Shown in pieces: positions 1 to 8,764 of a stretch of DNA of 50,516 nucleotides. The notes beneath the pieces were generated by a model, which saw only the letters and a program-made list of their open reading frames with translations, was not told the origin of the DNA and ran no database searches. Positions within the stretch are counted from its first letter, which is position 1. The number at the start of each line of letters is the position of its first letter. The stretch is from an uncultured Collinsella sp. (GTDB lineage Bacteria; Actinomycetota; Coriobacteriia; Coriobacteriales; Coriobacteriaceae). Location: the NCBI GenBank assembly GCA_900541015.1, contig UQIB01000018.1, positions 1 to 50,516 of the forward strand, in the 5' to 3' direction. The position numbers and the translations under genes were made by a program.

Positions 1-356
1 AAGGAAAAGGCTGAGGGCTAGAGGAGGACGGAGCTGAGGCCGAATAAATCAATTTGCGAAAGAATCTTGACGGTACCGACAAAAGTAATCATGGCTCAAT
101 TTTACTTTCCGATTGTATGGAAGGCAATTCTAACGTGTCTACTCAGCAGGCCGGCGTTATTAGATGTTGAGTCAGATAGTAAGTTGAGTCTCCTCATGCG
201 TCGGAGCTTTCGGAAGTCGTGTCGTTTTTATCGACATTGTTGTCAGGGCAATCAGATACCTCCGTTGCCATAGACACGAGTCTTCGCAGCGCCTAGCGAG
301 AAAGGCTTACACCGACATTCTCGACACTACCCACCATATATATGCAAATGCCTTGC
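1..356. other. Left edge, no supportable gene
   Basis: I see no convincing gene here. Plus-strand frame 1 from base 1 reads six codons and a TAG at 19-21, so the end of a gene cut by the window edge is possible but cannot be shown. A 68-codon frame at 67-273 has no Shine-Dalgarno and no recognisable protein features. The stretch is AT-richer than the rest of the window, like the phosphoesterase gene beside it. Confidence 0.4.
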
Positions 357-3300
357 TCATGAGGCCCCGCAATCGCCGTTTCGGTTTTCCTTTGTACCCT
401 GTCTATTTCTCGTGATAAGTGATTTTGGCGAATCACGAAAGAAGATCTTTTTGCTTGCTTTTTGCAGCGTGCCTGGCTTGATGTTTGGCGTATTGATGAT
501 GTGTTTGTTCGTTATTACCTGAATGCAAAGAATCTCGAAACGCTTATTCTCCTTCTGCGCTTTTTCCATTAACGCTACTGCTTGTTCTATGTAATCCTCT
601 GAAGAGGATGTGGAGTTTTCCATCATCAAGAGACGCTGAATTCGATGCGTCGAGCACTCTTGTTCGCGTGTGCTGAGTAGCTTAACGGTATCTCCTGTAG
701 AACAATAATATGAAGCTTGGTCGTAAACGCTGAGACAGGTGGCAATTCCAATCTTGTATAGGATATCTTTCAGCTCGTCTTTTGTGATATTCGATAGGCT
801 GCCATCCTCGGAAACAATCTCAAGCAATTGGTCGATTATTTCGTCGTAGTTTTCATCTGTTTCGTGCAGCATTCCGAAAACAATTCTGTTGGGCAATTCA
901 TAAAGAGCCTTAATTGTCTGGTATTTTTCATTTTTGGGTGTTGTTGCAAAATGCATGACGAATGATTTTCCAGCGATTTCGAGATATTTTAGCGCGCGCA
1001 GTATCCTATTACTGTTGGTGAGCCGGTCCTTTTCGTCGTAGTCGTAAAGGCCGGCATATTCCAGTAGGCCTTCTTTCTGGCGCTTATTGGATATCTCTTC
1101 CTCGCGCTGTGAAACCATATTGTCTGCAGCATGTCGATCGCCCTCGTTTGCCATATTTATTTTTGCATATTGACCGGTAGTCAAAAAGCGAATGTTTTTC
1201 GCTTCAACGGAGAACTCCTCGAACGGGGAGAGTGCTTCTTCAGCGCAAGAGAGAAGCTTTCCTGCAAAGCTAGAATTATTTCGTAGATATGATAAGAAGA
1301 GGAGAATATTCTCATTGATGTTGAAGCAGATGTTCTCGACCAGGTAACCTACGTCACCGCGTATATCATCTCCCTTATCTCCCATAAGGTTAATTCGCTT
1401 TGCGACAAAGTAAGCGAAGACAGTGTTAGAGACAAAATAGTAGTATGGTGCCGTCTCCCCCATGCGTATTATGTCTGCTTCGCATGCGAGCTCAACGAAA
1501 TCCCTTGGGCGGCTTTCGAGGGCATACTCATCAGCGTATTGTTGGATTATATCGAAAAGGGCGCCGGCCTCAATTGTGGCGTTTTTGGCTTTATGCATGT
1601 GGTACGCGATCTCGCCAAGAAGCGCGAGGGCTTCGCGGATCCCACCCTCTTTTGTCGCTCCATATTTCGATTTGCTCCATGCTTGTCTTACCCGGTTTAT
1701 AATATTAGCTTCAAAGATTTCGTTAAAAGGAATTGTCTTTTCCCTGCCTGTAGGGTTTTTATCGGCATAGTAGATGACACTTTGAAGGATGAACTCCGGG
1801 TTGAGGGAGAAGATGTCGCTATGCGAATGGACAGCCCTATCGATTGCTCCAATAACCCCCTGGATATTATTGGGTGCAACTTGTAGTTCTCGACATGTGT
1901 TGTATACCAGCTCGTCCCTTTTCCCTTTAAAGAAGTTTTTGATGCTATAGGTGACTACGACATCGTCGTCCCCCAATTCTCTCCGAACATCTTCGATGAT
2001 GCCTGTGTCGATTTTTTTAGATGAAGTAAGGACGACGCAACCGACATTGTTCAGGGCCTCTCGAATGAACGCCGCATCTGATCCGTTGCGTTTAAGTCTG
2101 TCGAAATCATCGATAAATAGGACTTTCTTCTGGATGGAAGATTGCTTAAATCTCGCTGAGGCTGACTCACTACGGCCGTATTGCTCTCCAATCAAGTCGT
2201 CAAAAAGATACTTAATTGACGGTCTACTATTGCTTTCGCCGAGAAACAGCGGGCTGTAGCCTTGGGCGATACTTGAATTGTACAGATGCATTAAGAGCGC
2301 CGTTTTACCCGAACTTTTTGAGCCAACGATATTAACGCATGGGTTTGTGCTAATGAAATCAAAGAACTCGCTGTCTGACGCGATGACGGGAAAGGGGTCA
2401 TCGTCAACATGAATGCTGGTTTCAAGGACTGGAAAAACGAAATAGCTTTCCAATGGCGCGTTGATGAGGTTGAAGTTTGGTTTCAGCGCTTCTATGAATT
2501 CGGTATTGGGAATAGCTTGACCAGGTGTCTTCGGTCTCAAAGTCATTTTTTCACGGTTGTGTTCGGTGTATATGGAACATTGCCTGTCCCAAATGAAGTA
2601 AATTGTTGTGAGCAGCATCGTCTCGGAGTCGTAATGTAGAAGCGAGAATGACGACTCGTCGTATGATGAGGTGCTTATAACACCGCCCCTTGAAACGGTT
2701 AAGTGCTGTCTATTGCTATTTGTATACGACTCGGCGAAGCCATCGTGCTCATGTCCTATAAACAAAATGTCACAATGCTCATACAGTCGCTGCTCGAGAC
2801 GTCTTTTCGATTCATCCTCGAACCACTCACAGCTATGGTGCATTATTACAATATTGAGATCCGTATTGCTACTTTTCTCAATTGAGCATATCGCTCTTTC
2901 GGGAAGGTAATGTATCTCTTTGTCTGTTCGCTCTCTGGTTGAAAACGGAGCACTATTGAGCATCGTCGCTTTGATGCAGTAGGCTTGATCCCCGATGTCG
3001 AATTGCTCAGTGGAATCTGAGTATTCACTGCGAAAGAGGCGGTACTCGTTTGCAAACTCGAAAAATGGGTCCATTTTCTCGAGTTCATGCGCGTATGTGT
3101 CATCCAAGGAAGTGCGTTGTTTTTCGAGTAGCATTTCTGCAGTCGGGGAGTCTTGCGGTATCGAGATATCGTGATTTCCTGGAACGAAGAGAATCGCTGG
3201 TTTTATTCCTTTGGAACGAAACCCGCAAATCAAATCATCGATCAGGCGTTTTGCGACGTGATACTCGTCTGCACTTCCTGAATTCGCAAGGTCGCCAGAA

Positions 3301-3431
3301 ATAATGAGGAATGCGCAGTCGAAAGGTAAGTCGCATGGAACAGCATCGACGATTCGGCGAATCTTTTCCGATGAGTAGTTGCAGTTCACCTGAAGGTGAA
3401 TATCGCTGAGATGGAGAAAGAGAACCTGCAT
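357..3431 (-). CDS. Metallophosphoesterase-STAND NTPase fusion protein
   Basis: A 1024-residue protein. The N-terminal ~260 residues are a calcineurin-like metallophosphoesterase: the metal-binding motifs SDIH (residues 9-12), GDLANSG (~46), GNHD (~87), MHHS (~197) and GHEH (~227) appear in the expected order. A P-loop, GSKSSGKT, follows near residue 370, with a Walker B-like segment, VLFIDDFDRL, near 440. This suggests a STAND/NACHT-like NTPase module followed by ~500 residues of helical sequence with no domain I recognise. The start is ATG at 3431 with GGAGG seven bases upstream. There is no signal peptide or membrane segment, so it is probably cytoplasmic. The gene is visibly AT-richer than its neighbours and stands alone, which suggests horizontal transfer. 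An effector domain joined to a STAND switch is the usual layout of anti-phage sensors, so defence is my inference; the domain calls are well supported. Confidence 0.85.
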   Translation of the reverse strand: MQVLFLHLSDIHLQVNCNYSSEKIRRIVDAVPCDLPFDCAFLIISGDLANSGSADEYHVAKRLIDDLICGFRSKGIKPAILFVPGNHDISIPQDSPTAEMLLEKQRTSLDDTYAHELEKMDPFFEFANEYRLFRSEYSDSTEQFDIGDQAYCIKATMLNSAPFSTRERTDKEIHYLPERAICSIEKSSNTDLNIVIMHHSCEWFEDESKRRLEQRLYEHCDILFIGHEHDGFAESYTNSNRQHLTVSRGGVISTSSYDESSFSLLHYDSETMLLTTIYFIWDRQCSIYTEHNREKMTLRPKTPGQAIPNTEFIEALKPNFNLINAPLESYFVFPVLETSIHVDDDPFPVIASDSEFFDFISTNPCVNIVGSKSSGKTALLMHLYNSSIAQGYSPLFLGESNSRPSIKYLFDDLIGEQYGRSESASARFKQSSIQKKVLFIDDFDRLKRNGSDAAFIREALNNVGCVVLTSSKKIDTGIIEDVRRELGDDDVVVTYSIKNFFKGKRDELVYNTCRELQVAPNNIQGVIGAIDRAVHSHSDIFSLNPEFILQSVIYYADKNPTGREKTIPFNEIFEANIINRVRQAWSKSKYGATKEGGIREALALLGEIAYHMHKAKNATIEAGALFDIIQQYADEYALESRPRDFVELACEADIIRMGETAPYYYFVSNTVFAYFVAKRINLMGDKGDDIRGDVGYLVENICFNINENILLFLSYLRNNSSFAGKLLSCAEEALSPFEEFSVEAKNIRFLTTGQYAKINMANEGDRHAADNMVSQREEEISNKRQKEGLLEYAGLYDYDEKDRLTNSNRILRALKYLEIAGKSFVMHFATTPKNEKYQTIKALYELPNRIVFGMLHETDENYDEIIDQLLEIVSEDGSLSNITKDELKDILYKIGIATCLSVYDQASYYCSTGDTVKLLSTREQECSTHRIQRLLMMENSTSSSEDYIEQAVALMEKAQKENKRFEILCIQVITNKHIINTPNIKPGTLQKASKKIFFRDSPKSLITRNRQGTKENRNGDCGAS

Positions 3432-3524
3432 TTCGCCCTCCGATGTACCTTATCTTAATCTGCGCCGCACGGACGCAGACAAAAGCTCTGATGTTGATTG
3501 TACATGATGCAGCCATTAGAGGAT

Positions 3525-3541
3525 AAAGGCCGGCCTTTTTA
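3525..3541. repeat. Perfect palindrome with T tract
   Basis: AAAGGCCGGCCTTT at 3525-3538 is perfectly self-complementary and is followed by more T on the plus strand. It could form only a short hairpin with a four-base loop, so terminator function is doubtful. It lies between the phosphoesterase gene and the gene remnant, close to the change in base composition. Confidence 0.3.
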
Positions 3542-3618
3542 GTCGATATCGCTGTCTGAGTGTTCGCGGAATGCTCTCACGATACTTCTAGCGAGTATGC
3601 AAACCTCAGCTCGCACGA

Positions 3619-3762
3619 TTATGCGCGCGTCACCAACCCGCCGCACTTGTCGGCCTTGTCGACGGCAATGCGCTTCTGCTTGTCCATGTAGCGCTTCAGC
3701 GCGTCACCCAGCCCCGGCTGCGCGCCGCCGAGGCCAAGCCCAAAACTCACCTCACGACCAAA
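3619..3762 (-). pseudogene. C-terminal remnant of an unknown gene
   Basis: An open minus-strand frame of 47 codons ends at TAA (3621-3619). It runs in GC-rich codons typical of this chromosome and ends in the peptide RIAVDKADKCGGLVTRA. No Shine-Dalgarno or ATG precedes it: upstream lie an in-frame TAG (3765-3763) and the terminator at 3765-3806. The composition contrasts with the AT-rich gene to its left. I read it as the tail of a gene whose front was lost when the neighbouring island arrived or the capsule locus was rearranged. I do not recognise the parent protein. It could instead be chance open frame in GC-rich DNA. Confidence 0.35.
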
Positions 3763-3764
3763 CT

Positions 3765-3806
3765 AAAAGAGGGACGCACCGGCGCAAGCCGATGCGTCCC
3801 TCTTTT
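3765..3806. terminator. Intrinsic terminator of the polysaccharide operon
   Basis: A 14-bp perfect stem, AAAAGAGGGACGCA (3765-3778) with TGCGTCCCTCTTTT (3793-3806), and a 14-nt loop. The A/T ends make it work on either strand. It lies 40 nt past the stop of the UDP-glucose dehydrogenase gene, the last gene of the operon. Confidence 0.9.
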
Positions 3807-3846
3807 CAATCCAGCAGAATCGCCACCAAACAGAGTCCCCTCTCCC

Positions 3847-5106
3847 CTAGTCCCGCTTAAACAAATCCCTCGTGTACACCTTGTCCGCCACGTCCGCGAG
3901 CTCGTCGCTCCAGCGGTTGGCGACGATCACGTCGCAGCCGGCCTTGAAGGCCTCGAGGTCGTGCGTGACCTTGGAGCCGAAGAACTCCGGCGCGTCCAGC
4001 GTGGGCTCGTAGACCACCACGGGCACGCCCTTAGCCTTCACGCGCTTCATGACGCCCTGGATGGAGCTCGCGCGGAAGTTGTCGGAGTTGGACTTCATCG
4101 TCAGGCGGTACACGCCCACGACCGGCTTCGGCTTGCCCTCGTAGACACGGTCCCACACCATCTGCAGCACCTCGTCGGCAACGAAGTCCTTGCGGGTGCG
4201 GTTGGCCTCCACGATAGCCTCGATCAGGTTCTGCGGCACGTCCTTGTAGTTGGCCAGCAACTGCTTGGTGTCCTTGGGCAGGCAGTAGCCGCCGTAGCCG
4301 AAGCTGGGGTTGTTGTAGTGGCTGCCGATACGCGGCTCCAGGCACACGCCGTCGATGACGTCGCGGGTGTTGAGGCCTCGCACCTCGCAGTAGGTGTCGA
4401 GCTCGTTGAAGTAGGCCACGCGCAGCGCCAGGTACGTGTTGGCGAAGAGCTTCACGGCCTCGGCCTCGGTGGTGCCCAGCACGAGCTCCGGGATACCGAT
4501 AGTTCCGTCGGAGTTCACGCGCTCCAGCTCGGAGGGGTCCGCCCCTTGGGCAAGCAGGCGTGCGAAGCGCTCGGCAGCCGCGACGGCGTCAGCGTCCTCT
4601 TTCGGCGCGCCCACCACGATGCGAGACGGATGCAGGTTGTCATAGAGTGCCTTGCTCTCACGCAGGAACTCCGGGCTGAAGAAGATCTTGCTGTCGCCTA
4701 GCTTCTCACGCAGGCCTGCGGTGTAGCCGACGGGGATGGTCGACTTGATGACGATCCAGGCATCCGGGTTCAGCGAGCGCACGGCGGCGATGGCGGCCTC
4801 GACGGAGGAAGTGTCGAAGAAGTTCTTCTCTGAGTCGTAGTTGGTGGGCGTGGCGATAACGGCGTAGTCGGCGCCCGCATAGGCCTCGGCCACGTCCACG
4901 GTGGCGTGCAGGTCGAGCTTGCGCTCGCCCGCCTTGGCCTCCGCCAGGAAGCGCTCGATTTCGTCGTCCTGGATGGGTGATTCGTAGTTGTTGATCTTCC
5001 CGACCTTCTCGGGCACGATGTCCAGCGCGTGGACCTCGTTATGCTGCGAGAGCAGGACGGCGAGGGACAGGCCGACGTAGCCGGTACCGGCGACAGCGAT
5101 CTTCAT
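3847..5106 (-). CDS. ugd: UDP-glucose 6-dehydrogenase
   Basis: A 419-residue protein. It oxidises UDP-glucose twice with NAD+ to UDP-glucuronate, the uronic acid donor for the polysaccharide made by this operon. The N-terminus carries the Rossmann motif GTGYVG. The catalytic cysteine sits in GGYCLPKDTK near residue 275, and the C-terminal UDP-binding domain follows. I start it at ATG 5106, which has GGAG six bases upstream; the longer frame from 5118 begins with TTG and overlaps that Shine-Dalgarno. It is the last gene of the operon, 69 nt after the epimerase gene, and an intrinsic terminator lies in that gap, so its expression probably depends on read-through. Confidence 0.95.
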   Translation of the reverse strand: MKIAVAGTGYVGLSLAVLLSQHNEVHALDIVPEKVGKINNYESPIQDDEIERFLAEAKAGERKLDLHATVDVAEAYAGADYAVIATPTNYDSEKNFFDTSSVEAAIAAVRSLNPDAWIVIKSTIPVGYTAGLREKLGDSKIFFSPEFLRESKALYDNLHPSRIVVGAPKEDADAVAAAERFARLLAQGADPSELERVNSDGTIGIPELVLGTTEAEAVKLFANTYLALRVAYFNELDTYCEVRGLNTRDVIDGVCLEPRIGSHYNNPSFGYGGYCLPKDTKQLLANYKDVPQNLIEAIVEANRTRKDFVADEVLQMVWDRVYEGKPKPVVGVYRLTMKSNSDNFRASSIQGVMKRVKAKGVPVVVYEPTLDAPEFFGSKVTHDLEAFKAGCDVIVANRWSDELADVADKVYTRDLFKRD

Positions 5107-5143
5107 GTCATTCTCCAATTGTCAAAGAACAAAATTTCGCATG

Positions 5144-5169
5144 AAAAATGGCCCCTGTTACAGGGCCAT
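5144..5169 (-). terminator. Intra-operon intrinsic terminator before ugd
   Basis: On the minus strand, ATGGCCCTG, a TAA loop and CAGGGGCCAT form a GC-rich hairpin (one bulge) followed directly by TTTTT (plus 5148-5144). It lies between the stop of the epimerase gene and the start of ugd. No good promoter is visible in the 37 nt left before ugd. It would be a natural target for the LoaP-type antiterminator at the head of the operon, or may simply lower ugd expression. Confidence 0.75.
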
Positions 5170-5175
5170 GATTTC

Positions 5176-6216
5176 CTAAATGTTGTAGTAGCGCTTATAC
5201 CACTTGGCGAAGGCCCTCAGACCGTCCTCGAGCGGCGTCGACGGCTTGTAGCCTAGGTCCCGCTTGAGTGCCGTGGTGTCGGCGTAGGTGACGGGCACGT
5301 CGCCTGGCTGCATGGGCACGAGCTGGGCGTGGGCCTCGAAGTCATAGTCGGCCGGGAGCACGCCCTCCTCCACCAGCACACGCTGCAGTGTGTCGACGAA
5401 GTCGAGCAGGTTCTCGGGATGAGAGTTGCCGATGTTGTAGACGCGGTGCGCGGCGAGCGGCAGCCCGTCCTCGCCCATCTTCACCTCAGGCGCGGATTCC
5501 ATGACGCGCCTCACGCCCTCGACGATGTCGTCGACGTAGGTGAAGTCGCGGCGGCAGTCGCCCATGTTGAAGATCTTGATGGTCTCGCCGCGGCGCAGCT
5601 TCTCTGTGAAGCCGAAGTAGGCCATGTCGGGCCTGCCCATGGGGCCGTACACCGTGAAGAAGCGCAGGCCGGTCGCGGGGATGGAGTAGAGCTTGGAGTA
5701 GGCGGCGGCCATGAGCTCGTTGGACTTCTTGGTGGCGGCGTAGAGCGACACCGGAGAGTCGACGCGGTCCTCCTCGGAGAACGGCACCTTCTTGTTGCCG
5801 CCGTAGACCGAGCTGGAGCTGGCGTAGACCAGGTGCCTGACCGGGTGGCGTCGGCAGGCCTCGAGCACGTTGAAGAAGCCCACGAGGTTGCTCTCCAGGT
5901 AGGCGCGCGGGTTCTCGATGGAGTAGCGGACGCCCGCCTGTGCGGCAAGGTTCACAACGACATCGAAGCCGTTCTCCGCGAACAGGCGCTCGATGAGGGC
6001 GGCATCGCACAGGTCGCCACGCACGAAAGTGAAGCGGCTCTCAGGGTCGGCCTCGGCCAGCATGCGAAGGCGCGCGTCCTTGATGCCAGGGTCGTAGTAG
6101 TTGTTGAGGTTGTCAAGGCCGACGATCACGTCATCGGTCTCCTCGAGCAGCTTCTTGACGAGGAACGCGCCAATAAAGCCGGCGGCTCCGGTGACAAGCA
6201 CTTTTCTACTATTCAT
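5176..6216 (-). CDS. UDP-glucuronate 4-epimerase-like SDR enzyme
   Basis: A 346-residue extended short-chain dehydrogenase/reductase. It has the NAD-binding motif GAAGFIG at the N-terminus, SSSSVYG, and the catalytic YAATK near residue 157. The N-terminal stretch GLDNLNNYYD is typical of UDP-glucuronate 4-epimerases (CapI type), which convert UDP-glucuronate to UDP-galacturonate. The neighbouring ugd would supply its substrate, which supports this over a UDP-glucose 4-epimerase. ATG at 6216 has GGAGG nine bases upstream. Codon use is GC-rich like ugd and unlike the AT-richer acyltransferase gene upstream, so the two nucleotide-sugar genes may have been acquired as a pair. Confidence 0.88.
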   Translation of the reverse strand: MNSRKVLVTGAAGFIGAFLVKKLLEETDDVIVGLDNLNNYYDPGIKDARLRMLAEADPESRFTFVRGDLCDAALIERLFAENGFDVVVNLAAQAGVRYSIENPRAYLESNLVGFFNVLEACRRHPVRHLVYASSSSVYGGNKKVPFSEEDRVDSPVSLYAATKKSNELMAAAYSKLYSIPATGLRFFTVYGPMGRPDMAYFGFTEKLRRGETIKIFNMGDCRRDFTYVDDIVEGVRRVMESAPEVKMGEDGLPLAAHRVYNIGNSHPENLLDFVDTLQRVLVEEGVLPADYDFEAHAQLVPMQPGDVPVTYADTTALKRDLGYKPSTPLEDGLRAFAKWYKRYYNI

Positions 6217-6253
6217 TCAACTCATCCTCCGTTATTTCAAATGAAGCTAAGAA

Positions 6254-7330
6254 TCAATAACAAAATAGTTTTTTGACTATCTGATGTTTGCGGGCCAACA
6301 CCGATGCCCCGATTGAGACTATTAATGAACAAACTATTGAGAAGAGAAAGGTCATCGTATGCGGGACTTGGGAATTGGTCGTTGAAGACGGGTCCGTGCT
6401 GCCGCAAATCCCGTAAATGAACAAAACAACGAAGAACATATGCGTCAAATAGATACCGGTGCTCGCATTTCTAAGGAGGGCGTGCCCGCCGGATCCCTCA
6501 CCATATCGATGAATAGAGAGTAGGAACACGCCCAAGGCATAGGATGCGCAAAACGGCAGATGAGCATCCGCGCTTAAGAATATACAGCCAGCAGCGCCGA
6601 AAGCTATTAAACAAATAGAGATCATGGGAGGAACCGTTGCAGCGTGCTCCCATTCTATGCCTAAGCACATACCGAGGGCTACATAGAAAAATCCTTCGAA
6701 CAGGCCATTTCGAACGGTAGCAAATACTATGAAATAAAGATCAATGACCCTCGACAGGAAAGCTGGCGTAGCCGACCATTCATGGACAAACGAAATCGTG
6801 AATCCAAGGAGGGCAAACGCCGCTGCAACACAAAGAACGTGGAAAGGATGCAATCGCCATCGAAGCAAAAGAAATACAAGGAGGAAGGCGACGACGCTGG
6901 CGAGCAGGTACCAAAGCGGCCATGTATATATATTCTCCCCGACCAAAATTGTTCCTCGGATAAAATACAGAAGAGTCTTCAAGGGAGTAAGACCGCTGTT
7001 GATATAGCCAAATAAACTAACAGGGATATAGATAAGCGTCCAAATTAAATATAGCTGCAACAGTCTCTTTGTTGTATTCCTAACCCTTGTGCAAGCGGAG
7101 CTCTTACTATTAGAGAATTGCGCAGTGTTCAGTCCTCTGAAGCACAGAAATGCTGACGATATAAAGAAAAACGGGACAGCAACGCAATCAACACCTTGGA
7201 CAAGGGAAGTTGCTCCAAACGGCCTCGTGTGAATCTCCACAACCAAAATAGCCATTAGAAGCTTAACGATGTCAAGATCGGGAAAAGTCACCTTCTTCTT
7301 TTCAATAACACTAGATGGGCGTGTAGTCAT
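6254..7330 (-). CDS. Membrane acyltransferase (acyltransferase 3 family)
   Basis: About 358 residues with around ten hydrophobic membrane segments. The N-terminal pattern DLDIVKLLMAILVVEIHTR carries the conserved His of the acyltransferase 3 (OafA/WecH) family. Such enzymes O-acetylate surface sugars from the cytoplasmic membrane, so it probably decorates the polymer. I choose ATG 7330 because GGGGAGG lies ten bases before it. An ATG at 7369 would give 13 more residues and overlap the flippase gene, but lacks a clear Shine-Dalgarno. Base composition is AT-richer than the two genes downstream. Confidence 0.8.
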   Translation of the reverse strand: MTTRPSSVIEKKKVTFPDLDIVKLLMAILVVEIHTRPFGATSLVQGVDCVAVPFFFISSAFLCFRGLNTAQFSNSKSSACTRVRNTTKRLLQLYLIWTLIYIPVSLFGYINSGLTPLKTLLYFIRGTILVGENIYTWPLWYLLASVVAFLLVFLLLRWRLHPFHVLCVAAAFALLGFTISFVHEWSATPAFLSRVIDLYFIVFATVRNGLFEGFFYVALGMCLGIEWEHAATVPPMISICLIAFGAAGCIFLSADAHLPFCASYALGVFLLSIHRYGEGSGGHALLRNASTGIYLTHMFFVVLFIYGICGSTDPSSTTNSQVPHTMTFLFSIVCSLIVSIGASVLARKHQIVKKLFCY

Positions 7331-7355
7331 ATCCGCAGATCCTCCCCGTTGCATC

Positions 7356-8762
7356 CTAGAGTCTGTCATTCGCTATGGATGTTAGCGACTTAAACCCTGA
7401 TGCCATGAGCTTCGGGTAAGTCGTTCCGAGACGCTTAGCCGCCTCGTGGGGCCATTTCCAATTGTTGTAGGCAAGCTGCACAACCATCTGGCCGAGAACC
7501 AAGCCATAGATACTCCCCCCAAGGAGGTTCAGAAGCAGATACGATGCTACGATGCCCAGGCCCGCGGATATGACAAAGGGCCACATATAGGGGATACGGT
7601 TCGTGTTAGCGATGAGCATGGCGCAGTTCGACTGCTGCTTCCAAAGGAAAAAGTATAAGCCGAGCAGCACAGTCAGCAGGGGCCTTGAGTCTATGCCGGG
7701 CTTGAAGATGCCGAGGATGGGCATACCGATGAAAACTACAAGGACAAGGCATACCCCATAGAAAAGGGCGAAACTCGCCATGGACTTGCCGGAAAGATCG
7801 CGTTCGAGTTCAAGATCGCGGTTCGCATAGGCGGACTGCAACGAGGGCTGGTAGGTCGTGAGCATCACGGCGCTGACGTTGACACAGGCGTTTACAAGCT
7901 GCAGGGTGACAGAGAAGACGGAGGATTCGGCGAGCCCGACGAACGCCGCACAGAGCAGGGTGTTAGCGGTGGTGGCCACGTAGTTCGCAATAGACACAGC
8001 CGTGTCGCGATAGGCGTTCGAGGAGATGGCAAGCCTGATCTTCTCGATATCGGTTTTCTCTGGCTTTGAGGCGCCTGCCAGCCCGTCCGAGACCCCTTCC
8101 ACTCGATAGAAGAAATGCTTGCAGTACGACCTGAACACGACCCCCTGCAGGAAGAACCCGACGGCGCACGAGAGGATACCGCACCCGGCCAGGAGCATGG
8201 CCGCAGAGGAGATGATTTGCGCCAAGCTCGCCAAGATGGTTGACTTGTTGACGCCGACGAAGTCACCGACCCCCCTGAGCATCGACTCCCAGTATGAGAA
8301 GTGCACGTTCACGAACACGCTGACGCAGAATAGCGCCCATGCAGCTATGTAGGTGCTTGGGTCCAATGCGCTGCTGACGCTAACGACATAAAGCGTCCCC
8401 AAGGTAGAAATACCGGCAAAGCAAAGGAGCGAGATTCTGAAGTACACCGCCCTGCAGGCGCCGAGCAGAGCAGCGAGCACACCGAAGTCGACACCCTCAC
8501 CATATTCATCGGCGAGCCCGTTCTTGCTGAACGACCTCGCACCGCTCCAGCAGTAGGCAACGTTACGGGCGAAAGTCGGGTCAAAACCTGCCTGGAACAG
8601 CACGATGAAACCGCTGACGGCGGTAAAGACATACCAGAGGCCGACGTATTCGGAATCGAGGAGCGAAAGGACGAGGGGAAGGACGAAGAACTGCCCCGCC
8701 ATGCGGAAGAACAGTCCGCCGTAATTCCAGAGGACGTCCCTGCCGCGCGCTTTAATCTGCAT
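7356..8762 (-). CDS. Polysaccharide flippase, Wzx/MATE-like
   Basis: A 468-residue protein with about 12-14 hydrophobic segments, starting with an amphipathic N-terminus and a first membrane span (FFVLPLVLSLLD). Length, pattern and position match the polysaccharide-transport (Wzx/RfbX) branch of the MOP exporters, which flip undecaprenyl-pyrophosphate-linked repeat units across the membrane. It pairs with the EpsG/Wzy-like polymerase of the same operon. ATG 8762 has AGAGGA upstream and lies two bases after the glycosyltransferase stop, so the two are probably translationally coupled. Confidence 0.85.
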   Translation of the reverse strand: MQIKARGRDVLWNYGGLFFRMAGQFFVLPLVLSLLDSEYVGLWYVFTAVSGFIVLFQAGFDPTFARNVAYCWSGARSFSKNGLADEYGEGVDFGVLAALLGACRAVYFRISLLCFAGISTLGTLYVVSVSSALDPSTYIAAWALFCVSVFVNVHFSYWESMLRGVGDFVGVNKSTILASLAQIISSAAMLLAGCGILSCAVGFFLQGVVFRSYCKHFFYRVEGVSDGLAGASKPEKTDIEKIRLAISSNAYRDTAVSIANYVATTANTLLCAAFVGLAESSVFSVTLQLVNACVNVSAVMLTTYQPSLQSAYANRDLELERDLSGKSMASFALFYGVCLVLVVFIGMPILGIFKPGIDSRPLLTVLLGLYFFLWKQQSNCAMLIANTNRIPYMWPFVISAGLGIVASYLLLNLLGGSIYGLVLGQMVVQLAYNNWKWPHEAAKRLGTTYPKLMASGFKSLTSIANDRL

Positions 8763-8764
8763 CG

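Noticed and set aside
67..273. 68-codon plus-strand open frame at the left edge
   Set aside because: No ribosome site, no hydrophobic or domain pattern, and isolated; not supportable as a gene.
5329..6276. 315-codon plus-strand frame opposite the epimerase gene
   Set aside because: Val/Gly/Leu-rich shadow translation without a start signal; the epimerase on the other strand is clear.
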